64,000 bases of DNA from Phascolarctos cinereus. Its lineage: Eukaryota; Chordata; Mammalia; Diprotodontia; Phascolarctidae. Position 1 is the stretch's first letter, and each line of letters begins with the position of its first letter. Shown here in pieces: positions 43,331-53,640 of the stretch. The stretch lies in contig NW_018343973.1 in the NCBI RefSeq assembly GCF_002099425.1, forward strand, positions 7,479,001-7,543,000. The letters run 5' to 3'. The translations under genes and the position numbers were made by a program. A model generated the notes under the pieces. It had not been told where the DNA came from. It searched no databases and saw only the letters and a program-made list of their open reading frames with translations.

Positions 43331-44239
43331 GTAGTTGTTGGGAAATGAGGAGAAAAATTGTGTTAAACCTCTTCTTTAAACAGAGGCCTTGGAGCTTATG
43401 ACCTGGCCCTCCAGTCATAAGGTCTAATCAGAGGGGTGGAGGATGCCGATGAGATGTAAATAGCAGGTAGATTCAATCTTTCAGCTTAATGAGATATCTC
43501 AATGAGTTTCTTGGGGAAGGAAGGTATGATTGAGAGGTCCAGAGAAATAAAAAAGCAGTGTAGGTTGATGGGATATGGGGAGGTAAAGAAAGGGGTAGGA
43601 ATCTTGACCCTTCTCTTCTGGCCCCCAGTTTTAGAATGTGAGCATTAGCAATCTATTCCAGTTACTCCCTTTAATCTCCATCTAGGCTGGACCTATTCTG
43701 TCTCTTACTGTGTATTATGTACCCAGTAGTCACTGTCTCTGGCTTCACCCAGAATGGTGAGCACATGATGGAAAGACAATGGGGAAAAGCTTACATGACC
43801 ACAACTAGATTGCTCCCCCACTAGATTGCTCCATGGACACTAACATTTTGTCTTGTGTTTTGACCCAGGGAAAAAGGACTCAATTTATGTTTTCTTTTTC
43901 CCTTTTTTCTGCTTGTTTATCTTTTTCAAAAATTGAAATAAATTGGTAATATTATCTCTCACATTATCCCAGATGCCTCAATTAGATTCCAGCAATTCAG
44001 TCTGAGAGGGCCTATGCTCTCTGTCCCTTTTTCTCTCTTCTATATACCTTGTCTACTGACTTCCCCTGTCTCTTTTGAAACTCTTCACAAATAATGAAAC
44101 CTAAACAGTAGCAGTTATAATTATTTAACCCAACATTAGTAACAATTAAGCAAATGTATGTAGACTTCAAAGATTTAACATCTATCTGCCTCTATCTGCC
44201 CTCCTGAATAGGCATTGAGGAGTAGAGATAGGCACTTTA
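43331..44239. other. Unassigned sequence with an internal echo
   Basis: 'agagaagtccaaaagcagtgt' type text at 43314-43334 recurs as 'aataaaaaagcagtgtaggt' near 43546, suggesting two diverged copies of one L2-linked segment. Nothing else recognised. Confidence 0.35.
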
Positions 44240-44870
44240 CTATTTGTCATCTCTTTTTCTGTGGAGAAAAGTTTTGCATACTGATATGTTCCAGACATCA
44301 GGTTGCTGGGGGAAGTGGCTGTGGTGGGGGATGGGATTTTCAGTGGACCTGGAAAAGGAAAACACTGTCTTTGGGACCAGGAGCCTAGCCCCTGAATTCA
44401 GATCCCTGACTTTTGCCTGAGGTACCCAGCCCATCCCAGTCAATAATCCTCTTAACCGCCCTATAACTGGGGCTCTCTGGCCACTTAATTCCTCCCCACC
44501 CCAGCCCACCTTGATTACTTAACTTACTCGACATTCCTTAATCCCATCCTGGCCCCTTTCTCTGTTACCTCTGGACCACCCCAAGCTACTTCCTATTACT
44601 AGATCCCATCCAAATCTTCCCACAGTCTTTCTATATAAAATATCAATGTTGTTCCCATTAAAGGGTGCAGATTCTTAAAATCTGGTTTGCTCGTATTGGC
44701 GTCACAAATACCGAAGACTCACTAGGAGTTAGGCCCACTTCTATTGGTGTTACAATAAACTTGCTACTTGGACTAAAAGAAGATGAGTGGTCATATTCTT
44801 TCGAGGCAGACTCCTGCTCTGCACCCTTGGATTTCAGGATTCCTAGCACTGCTAGACAGCATCAGTTGCA
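44240..44870 (+). mobile_element. Retroviral LTR (unclassified)
   Basis: A compact promoter-polyA unit: TATATAAAAT at about 44632, AATAAA at about 44754, R region ~100 bp, C-rich U3 ('ctccccaccccagcccacc'), and a U5 with 'cttgctacttggac'. Ends are not resolved, and no internal genes are recognised next to it. Confidence 0.5.
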
Positions 44871-45051
44871 GAATGTGGATGAGTACTGTATACTGCTCAT
44901 ACCCAGCCATGCTATTAGCTTTTCATCCCCCCTCCATTTGTACCTCATGACAGCTCCACAGAAACTGTGTTCAAATTCTTGTAACCTTGATCATTTCTCA
45001 CCTTCTGAGGGAGTAGTCTTCCAGGTCAAGGGGAAGAGAATTCTGTCTTTT

Positions 45052-45096
45052 TAAAACAAACAAATAAACAAACAAAACAAAGCAAAAAAACAAAAC
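45052..45096. repeat. (CAAA)n A-rich tract
   Basis: Imperfect AAAC/AAAT units. Confidence 0.9.
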
Positions 45097-45414
45097 CAGT
45101 ATTTCTTAAGACCAGGGATCATGACAAGCAAAAATTAGTCCTGGCTAGTTCTATAGAGAGACATACTAGGGGTTGTATTCACATGATATGCTTTTTGTAA
45201 TCTTCAACTCTCAAGCTACAGAAATGCTGGCAAGAGGGAATATTGTTGCTTTGTTTTATTTTATTTTACTTTGCTATGAATGACCTGACTAGACAGAAAG
45301 TAATACAAAGAAAATAAGGAAGATTCCCTCTCTTTGTTGACCAGGTCAGTGACCCAGACATATCTCAGCCCTATCTGATCTTCTTTCTGATCCTCCTTTG
45401 GCCTATATTCTTTT

Positions 45415-45590
45415 CCTCTATCTCTCTCTGTCTCTGTCTCTCTCCCTCTCTTGTTGTCTGTTTCTGTCTATCTATCTCTCTGTCTCTTTCTCTCTCTGGC
45501 TCTGTATCTGTCTGTCTCTGTTTCTCTCTCCCTCTCATCTATTTCTTTCTATCTCTCTCTCTCTGTTTCTTTGTCTCTGTCTCTCCTGGC
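45415..45590. repeat. (TC)n low-complexity tract
   Basis: CT/CTGT repeats that produce a Leu/Ser/Cys frame at 45398-45661, an artefact. Confidence 0.95.
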
Positions 45591-45591
45591 A

Positions 45592-45790
45592 TGATAATTT
45601 GAATAGAGAACTGACTTCAGAGTCAGAAAGACCTCCGTTCAAGTCCCATCTTGGGAACTGAATTGCCCTGGTTAAGTGCCCCTGGATTATTCACTTAATG
45701 TTTTGGTGTTCCAGGCGCTGTAGAGAAGGCTCTGATTTGTTTTGGGTAATGGAAGCAATGAAATCACAATCACAATGGTTTTTAAAATAT
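45592..45790 (+). mobile_element. MIR-type SINE (second marsupial subtype)
   Basis: 'gacttcagagtcagaaagac', 'tgttttggtgttccaggcgc', 'tgtagagaaggctctgattt' and 'aagcaatgaaatcacaatca'. Same body type as 25680-25765. Confidence 0.75.
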
Positions 45791-46234
45791 AAACTATGTA
45801 TAACATATTTATGGTGCTTATATATACACTGGAATTTTCCCTCAAAGTCCATGTTTACTAGTTTTAGTTAAAAACTTCTGTCACTTGAGAAAAGGAGTGT
45901 ATGTCTTATTAGAATCCAGTGTAGCAAGGAGTGTGCTGACACCATCTTTGGCAAGCTCATGCAGAGTGGATTGTCAAATTTTCGGTGTGAACCTTAATTT
46001 CTTGTTGATTGTCCAAATTTAAGAAAGATTGGATGAAAAAAAAAAGGATGGAGGAAATGTTAATAGTGCAAATTAAACTTTTACATATTTCATGCATCTA
46101 TTTTTTCCCCTGATACCTAGTTGTTAAATATTTTTCTGTACACCCTTGGGCCCACCTCTAACATTCTACTAGCCAAATTTTTTAAATCTTGGAAGTTATT
46201 GGCAAGGAAAGGAAGCCAAATTACATTTGTCATC
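45791..46234. other. Unassigned sequence
   Basis: No repeat or gene recognised. Confidence 0.4.
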
Positions 46235-46400
46235 CCTTTCCCCAGAAATATCCTTAATACTGACAAGATACAAAGATTAGTAAAGCTCAGTCCTTGTCTT
46301 CAAGAAACTCACAATCTAGCAGTGGCAAAGAATGTATATGAGGCAAAGAGCACAAAAATCTGCTTAGAATTTCAGTTCTTTATACTGTGAGTCAGAGGAA
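46235..46400 (-). mobile_element. L2 LINE fragment
   Basis: 'cagtccttgtcttcaagaaa' and 'ctcacaatctagcagtggca'. Confidence 0.65.
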
Positions 46401-46586
46401 GAATACATCATTTTCTGTATAGGTATGAATTGAAGGGACCCAAAAGCAATCTTTCTACGTAGGCTGAATAATACGTATGTGATATAATTTGCCATTAAAT
46501 TCTTCTTTACTTTTAAATGTCAAAAAACTTTTTTTCTTTTTAATAAATAACAGAAAAAATATTTATGTGGGTTTTTAATTTATTTT

Positions 46587-46845
46587 TGTTGTTATTCAGT
46601 CATTTTGGTTGTGTCTGACTCTTCGTGGCCCCATTTGGAGTTTTCTTGGCAAAGATACTGAAGTGATTTGCCATTTCCTTCTCCAGCTTATTTCACAGAT
46701 GAAGAAACTGAGGCAAACAGAGTTAAGTGACTTGCCCAGGGTCACACAGCTAGTAAATGTCTGAGGACAGTAAATGTCTGAACTCAGGAAGATGAGTCTT
46801 CTTGATTTCAGGCCCAGCACTCTATCCAATGAGCTTTGCCATGGA
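46587..46845 (-). mobile_element. Mar1-type SINE
   Basis: Full antisense copy: 'gttgttattcagtcattttg', 'gtgtctgactcttcgtggcc', 'gtgacttgcccagggtcaca'. A small internal duplication ('taaatgtctgaggacag' then 'taaatgtctgaactcag', 46755-46785) is visible. Confidence 0.93.
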
Positions 46846-47789
46846 TAACTAACTGTCACCTTATGAATCAGATAGCAGAGTGCTGAGGGAATTGGGTATG
46901 AGGGTATGTGAATTTTGTTAGTGTGAAAGGTAGTCCACGGAACATGCCAAGGAAAGGGAAGGAGGGTATATAGCTAGGGGTCCCTTATAGACCTTTGTGT
47001 AGAGTTTAGTAAGAAGACGAAAGGGACCACAGAGAAGCAATGTGAGGTAGGCCCCACTGTGGGCTAAGAAAAACAATTTCTATTTCAATATTTTCCTGAG
47101 AGACATGGGTATCCTTGGTCCCCATACCTAACTCCAACTCTCTTTAAATCCTATCAAATATAATTTTGAGAGACGGTAGTTTTCTCTTTGAAATCCCTTC
47201 TTGCACAGTCCAATAAAAATGATTTCCTTTGCTTTTATTGAACAATATGTCATATTACAAAGTGCTAAGAAAGTGAGAAGGGGCCTTAAGTAACCAGCTG
47301 TCTAGCTTTCCACTGGCCTGCAAAATGATTTGAAATGAATTTCCTCTGTGAAGATAGGCTTTCTCAGTGACAGATTGATACAATGGATAAATTTGGTTTC
47401 TTCATTTCTCAGAAAAATAAACAAAAAGTCAAACCCCACAAAAATGTTCAAGTACTATGAACTATTCTCCCATAGAAACTTTCTCTGGGCTACTAAGTCA
47501 CTGCTCATTGGTAATGTATTAGGTGCTCAGAGAGGTACATTTTTACCCTTTTGGTATCCTCATCAGTTGCTGCTGTGGAATATTGAGTGATTTCCTCCCA
47601 CTCCTCCCACTATTCTGAAATGGTTAATGAGTTTCCCTTTTTATGATCCAATATGGGGTGACTACAAGTATCCAAGCTAATAGTCTTAGGTGTGTGAGAT
47701 TAAACATTTGAAAGATAAAGCAGCAAATTTTTAGATGGATCTTTGTTTTTGTTTTGTTTTTTAGGCATAATATTCTATTTATGTACAAT
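46846..47789. other. Unassigned; possible LTR-like signals
   Basis: 'gggtatatagctagggg' (46964) and AATAAA (47212) could be parts of an old LTR, but spacing and ends give no firm support. Confidence 0.3.
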
Positions 47790-49195
47790 GTAGTACAGTG
47801 GAAAGAATGATGAACTTGGAGCCATGGTGACCTGAGTTCAAAGCCTAGCACTACAACTTGCTTCTTAGTGAGCTTTGTGAATTGACTCCTCTGGAACTTG
47901 ATTTCCTCTCTAGTGAACTAGATGACCTCTAAGTTCCATTTTTGACTTCAAATCTATGATTGCTGGCAGAAAAAAAGTATTTTAGGATTTAAAAATGAAG
48001 AAGACCTTCTAGGTAGTCTTGTTAAACCTCCTCTTTTAAAGATTAGGAAACTGAGGGCAGAGTGGGGAAGTACTTGGTTCAAGGTATCCCAGACAATAAA
48101 TGTTAAAGCCAGGATTAGAACCAATTAATTCTGACTTGAAATCTGCACTATTTCTAGGACTGGTATGTCACTCAGTGCAAAAGAAGAGACAGATTCCATA
48201 ATGCATCTCTTTGATATGATGACTCAGTAAATCTCTAAAAGGGGATCATTTCTTACCCAATGACAAGATCAGGTCTGTTTCTCTGTATTCATATCATGCA
48301 CTTTATATCAGGAATCTAAAGAAGCCATTGTTTTTTAATGATCGCTTTCAATTTCTTGGTTTTTTTTTGAAGTGGTTAGTGACTTACATGTGTCTATACC
48401 ATCAAACAGAGTATATTAAATAAAATATTGTAATGAGACCATAGATTCCATGGCAAATTCTACTCTGTACTAGCTTTGTAATCTTGGTGAGTCATATCAC
48501 TTCTCTGACCCTCAGTGTCTTATAGAATGAGAAATAATATGCCTAGGTTGAGAGGATTCTGAGTAATAATTACATATTTAAAACAAAATCTAAAAGAAAT
48601 TTGAGTCCTTTGGGTGTTTGTAAAAGTAAATACACAGTGTGAGTAACTCTGAGACCTTTTATTCTAGTGATGGGATAGCTACATATTTTTATTGTGCAGA
48701 GATAAACATAGAATAGTAGAGCTGAGAGAGAGCCTAGAAATCATCTGCGTTTTGCAAATGAGGAAATTGAAGCCCAGAGAGTTGGTCCAGTCATTTAGCT
48801 AGTTATTTCTATAGCTTTATCATGTTAATATTTGTCTATTTTTATATGTAAATATCTGAAAGATGGAGATAAATATATAACTTATTTTGTATAGTTCACT
48901 AGAATCTGGCATTTTGAAAAACAGGCATTTCTGGCATTCTGAAGAGGGATGATGGAAGACTAATTTAATTTACATTAATTAATGCATTGTATATTGGAGC
49001 CAGAGTGCCATTCGTGAAAAAAAGTGCTGGAATTAAAGTCAGAGGAAGTGAGTTCAGATTCCAGTTATTTCAATTATTACCTGAGGAACTGGGCCAATAA
49101 CTCCACCTTTCTGAGCTGCTGCTTCTTCACCTCAAAATCAGGGAGTTAGACTCAATAAGAACGAAAGTCCTTCCTATCTCTAAACTTGTGATACT
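47790..49195. mobile_element. Cluster of five MIR SINEs, alternating strands
   Basis: Plus: 47790-47965 ('gatgaacttggagccatggt', 'agatgacctctaagttccat'), 48435-48570 ('ttctctgaccctcagtgtct') and 49000-49195 ('ggaattaaagtcagaggaag'). Minus: 47980-48160 ('aaagattaggaaactgaggg') and 48705-48810 ('gcaaatgaggaaattgaagc'). All are old, 20-30% diverged by eye. Gaps between them show nothing. Confidence 0.78.
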
Positions 49196-49369
49196 ATTAA
49201 ATCCTTTTTTTTTAAAGGGGTTTGAACATTAAAACATCAAATAAGCTTTGATAGACTATTGAAACTATAAAGCAGTAGGATTTTGCATGACACTAATATT
49301 GTGTTTGGGTAGGCTTAGTAAATATTTGCTGATGTATATCTCAACTGAGAACATCATCCTACTTCTCTT

Positions 49370-50165
49370 TCCCCTCAAACCTTATGAAAATTCTACTCAT
49401 TCTTTAAGGTTCAGCTCACATGTTACCAAGTCCTATCAGTTTTACCATTGTAACATCCCTCAAATACAGCCTCTTCTGCTCTTTGACATAGCCGCCACTT
49501 CTGTGCTAGTCCTGACTGCCTCATACCTTGACAGCTGCAATAGCCTGCTGCTTCTCTTCCTACTCTAGGCCATCCTCTGCTCAGTGGTAAAAGGGATCTC
49601 ACTAAAGCACAGGTCTGCCCGTGTCACCCTCCATTCTCACCCCCCCACCCCTACTCAATAAACTCCAGTAGTTCACTATTGCCTCTAGGATAAATTGTAA
49701 AATCTTGTTTGGCATTCAAAGCCTTCCATAACTTGATTCCCTCCTCCTTCTAGTCTTCTTTCACCTTACTCACCTCCCTATCAATTACTCTGTTATGCAG
49801 TGACACTGGCTTCCTTGCTGCTCTTCATATAACACCCTGCATCTGCTGATTCAAGGCATTTTCACTGTCTCCCATTCTAGGAATTATCTTTTCTCATCTT
49901 TGTTTCTTCAAGTCTCAGTTAAAATCCCACTTTGTCCAAAAAATCTTTCCCAATCCCCCTTAATGCAAATGTTTATCCCTCTGTTTATCATCTTCCATTT
50001 ATCTTTTTTAGATCTTATGTGTATCTGTTTTTCCTGCTGTCTCCTCCATTATTCTGTGAGATTTTTAAGACTAAGGACTTTTGCCTTTTTCCTAGCCTTT
50101 AGTTTAGTCCCTGGCACATGGAAGGCACTTAATAAATGCTTGTTAATTGCCTGAACAATCAACAA
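49370..50165 (+). mobile_element. L2 LINE, ORF2 C-terminal part to 3' end
   Basis: In order: 'cccctactcaataaactcca', 'ggataaattgtaaaatcttg', 'ttggcattcaaagccttcca', 'agtgacactggcttccttgc', 'aagtctcagttaaaatccca', 'gtccctggcacatggaaggc' and 'ttaataaatgcttgtt'. Nearly 0.8 kb of continuous L2. ORF2 is broken. Confidence 0.9.
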
Positions 50166-50439
50166 ATAGGTGAAGGCATTGTGCAAGGCTCTATGGACAC
50201 CAGTACAAAAAATGAGACATGACTGCTTTGAGTTGCCTACTCAATGTTCCCATCTTCCCACAGTTTTCCATATGGTCACTTGGACCAGAACCAGAGAGGG
50301 AATATCTGCACAAGCTTAGGGGACATGGCCCACTATTGGATAGTCTACTTCTATTAAATTAGCATCCAAGTCCTGGGAGGCATTTAATATATTTTAATGA
50401 ATTTAATTTAATCTTAAAAAAAACCCCTTTTACCCTTCT
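50166..50439. other. Short antisense L2 tip and unassigned sequence
   Basis: 'gcattgtgcaaggctctatg' at 50179 is an antisense L2 end. The rest is unassigned. Confidence 0.5.
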
Positions 50440-51140
50440 CATCACTGATATGCCATCAGTTATCCATCTTATTCTTCTTCCAAATCATCTCATATCTATT
50501 TTCTCCACTGCCACTGCCACTTGATGCTATGAGTTAAGGTGCTCAGCACCTTGCAATTGTATTAACTGGACTCCCTATTACCAATCACTTCCTTTTATAA
50601 TCCCATATTTCCTCTGTCAAAATAATCTTCCTAATGTATACTTCATATAAGCCACTCTCCTCACAAATCTTCAATGGCTCTCTGTTGTCTGTATGATTAA
50701 ATATGAACTCTCTAACCTTGCATTTAAGGCCACCCCATAAACTCACTCCATCCCTTTCTAGACTTATGTCATATTATTCCTTCTTATATATACTCTATGT
50801 CCTACAAACACTGAACTACCATTTGCCAAATTCAATGTGCTATCTCTTTACCCTTATACATTCATACATGTCTCTTTCAAGATTGTCTTCCTTATTTATT
50901 TCTATTTTCCAGAATCCTTCAGAGTTCAGCCTAGATGTCATCAGAGCCCCAGCTCTACCCCCCACCTCGTCCCACCCTCCCATGCTTTCCATGATCCCTT
51001 AGCTTAAACTATTTTCTTCCTTCTTACAGTTTCCTAGTATGCTTTGGCTACATTTCTCTTTCACTCACATCACTTTTTACCTGGGTACTTATCCAATGTA
51101 CCTATCCTATTCTAACTTCTCTGATTTTGTAAGAGTAGAA
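50440..51140 (+). mobile_element. L2 LINE, ORF2 C-terminal part
   Basis: 'taatcttcctaatgtatact', 'caatggctctctgttgtctg', 'tgcatttaaggccaccccat' and 'ttcagcctagatgtcatcag' follow the L2 order. Second long L2 in tandem with the preceding one, more diverged. Confidence 0.8.
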
Positions 51141-51727
51141 ATAGTGTCATTTTTAAAATCTTTGGTTTAGATGAGATCACCTGAATTAGTACTTAACTCA
51201 ATTCACATGATTTTGTAACTTCTTTCAGCAGCAATATGAATGGGGATGAATTAGGGTTAAAGATTCTCAGGGCATGGACTCTGGAAAAACAAGGCAATAA
51301 GGGATTTAGAGTACAATGCTTTGTTGAACTGGTTAATCATAGTTAAGACTACAAAAAGAAGTCAGAATTAGTAATAGACTGGCAGAAAATGGAAGGATTG
51401 GAGAACTGGAGATTATAGTGAAGAAAATTAAGTGGCATAGGAAGAATGAGACAGCGGGAGTTATGGAAAGTACAGAAAAATTATGATCTGACCATAGTTG
51501 AAGACCTTGGAGGTAGAAGAATTTGGGATGATGGTGCAACCTAAGATGTGATCATCTCATTGCATGTTTCGTTATGAACTCTCAAAATTGAAATGCATAA
51601 AGGAAAATAAGTAATGAAAACCATACAATTCAATTGCAGTCAAGAGTTTAGAACCCATTGGGGTAGCAGAGGGAATGAAACTTATTATATATGTCTATGG
51701 CTATTGATTAAAGCTGAAAGTATTTAA
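51141..51727. other. Unassigned sequence
   Basis: No gene or repeat recognised. Confidence 0.4.
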
Positions 51728-52150
51728 GAATCACAGAATCTCAACAGTAGAAGGGACCTCAGAAGCAATCTAGTCTAACTCATACCTAAGCAAGAATTCT
51801 CCTTATGATACACTTGACAAACAATTATCCAGACTTCCAGTGTGGGGGAAACTATTATCTTTTGACATAACCTATTCTGCTTTTGTATGGCTTTAATGTT
51901 GTTGCTTACCACTTCAGAAAGAGGAGAATGGTGGGAGGGGCTAAAATTTGGAACTCTAAACTTTTTTTTAAAATGTCAAAAATTACTTTAACATATAATT
52001 GAGGAAAAGTTAAAATGTATTTTAAAAGTTTTTTTTTCTTAGAACAAGCTTGATTTTGCTCCTTTTCAACTTCCATCTGTTGCTACTTGTTTTCCATTTG
52101 AGTTCAAGCAAGCAAGTCTATTTTCTCTTCTATTTGACACTCATGTAATT
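51728..52150 (-). mobile_element. CR1/L3 LINE 3' part, split by an L1 3' end
   Basis: 51728-51935 has 'gaagggacctcagaagcaat' and 'acttccagtgtggggg'. 52055-52150 continues with 'caacttccatctgttgctac' and 'caagcaagtctattttctct'. The L1 tail at 51940-52045 lies between. Confidence 0.7.
51940..52045 (+). mobile_element. L1 LINE 3' tip
   Basis: 'aaaatttggaactctaaact' and 'actttaacatataattgagg' match the L1 3' terminus also seen at 60070-60150. Confidence 0.75.
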
Positions 52151-52151
52151 C

Positions 52152-52182
52152 TATCCCATCCCATCCCATCCCATCCTATCTC
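52152..52182. repeat. (CCCAT)n pentanucleotide microsatellite
   Basis: Six units, the last degraded. Confidence 0.9.
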
Positions 52183-52189
52183 ATTTTAC

Positions 52190-52290
52190 TTCATTAAATT
52201 CAATAAACATTTTTTAAGCACTTATTAGATTCTGGACACTAGGCTAGGCACATAAATATTCCTGCCTCAAACATCTGACAGTCTTTATTT
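52190..52290 (-). mobile_element. L2 LINE 3' tip
   Basis: 'caataaacattttttaagca' and 'cactaggctaggcacataaa'. Confidence 0.65.
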
Positions 52291-52654
52291 GTGTGATGCT
52301 TGCATGAGTGATTCACCCATACTGTAGTGTCTCACACCTTTTGCACTTGCCACTTGGGTCGAGATCACTCACTCTATCCTGGCAAGCCTCAGGCCCCAGA
52401 AAACAACTATCACCACACGGTTAGACTCAAATTCTTTTAAGGTGCTAAACGCAATTCCACTGTAAGGTAATATAACCCTCCTACTCACTACTATAGTTCT
52501 TGGACATCCATTTACTTAAAGCCAGTTACTCTAAATGATACTTTTAGATCACAAACGTAAATATTCACACTAAAGCAAAATAAATGATAACATTAGCAGT
52601 GCTCAGATGTTAAAATAAATGGCAAGAGCAATAAGGGAAGAGGGAAAGGAAGAA
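52291..52654. other. Unassigned sequence
   Basis: No gene or repeat recognised; may be one unit with 52894-53640 before the MIR inserted. Confidence 0.35.
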
Positions 52655-52893
52655 GCATTTATACAGCACCAACAATATGCCAGGCACTGTGCTAAGTGCT
52701 TTAAAAATATTATCTCATTTGATCCTCATAAATTGCTATTATTATCCCTATTTTACAGTTGGGGAAATAGACAAACAGAGCTTAACTGACTCATCTAGAG
52801 TCATACATTTAGCAAATGTCTGTGGCTAGATTTGAACTCAGGTCTTCCTGACACTTGGCTTAATGCTCTATCCATAGCACCACTTCACTGCCT
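52655..52893 (-). mobile_element. MIR/THER1 SINE
   Basis: Near full length: 'ccaggcactgtgctaagtgc', 'atctcatttgatcctcataa', 'gatttgaactcaggtcttcc' and 'tctatccatagcaccacttc'. Confidence 0.9.
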
Positions 52894-53640
52894 CTATAAA
52901 TATATCACAACCCAAATACAAATTTAGGTCTTACTTTTTCAACAATGATCTCAACATCTATGGGGGAAAGTGACTACATATTTACAGAAACCTGGCAAAA
53001 AAAGCATAAGAGGGAAGAAAGTCCTTGTGGTAAATCAAAAGTGTTATTGGTCTATTCAGGAACCTATGTACGGTATCATTTCTCTTCTAACTGCTTCTGT
53101 TCTGTACCTCACTGCTCTCCAGTTAGGCAAATCATCTTCTCTAGAACTGACTAAGCATTTACCAGCAATTTTAACAAGCAACACTGAAGGGTTATGGAGA
53201 AAGTGTTGCTTTCTTAATTTGCCTGGCAGTTTCTTTTAAATCAAAGAACTACAAAGTTCATTAGGCTAGCTCTTTCTAGGCAATGCAGACAATCCCAGCC
53301 AGCTAGCTCCTCACCAAGGTAACTAATCCACCAATCAGCTTGTAAAAACCAGAACTCACAGAGAAATAGATGTGAAGCCTTTCTTTCCTTTCTGCTTTTC
53401 CTTCTGAAACCAAAGGTAGTAGCAGAGCAACATGTGCTTCTCCGAGGCTTTTCCTCTCAGTGAGGCACCATTTTGAGTCTCCTTAATACAACTTGAAGTT
53501 TTCGTTGTACTTCCTAAAGACCAGGGTAGAGTATAGAAGCATTATCATTTTCTTCTTCCTGGACACTGTGCCTTCTTTAATTCTGCCTGAGATCATATTG
53601 AACTGACTTTGTGACAATAAAATAATATTTACTCGTGTTG
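52894..53640. other. Unassigned; possible old LTR at its right end
   Basis: 53320-53640 has CCAAT (53330), a weak TATA-like 'cttgtaaaaacc' (53339) and AATAAA (53617), an LTR-like spacing. No clear TG...CA ends. Treated as unproven. Confidence 0.3.

Noticed and set aside
44665-45054. 129-codon plus-strand open frame
   Set aside because: It overlaps the R/U5 part of an LTR and non-coding flank; no recognisable motif.
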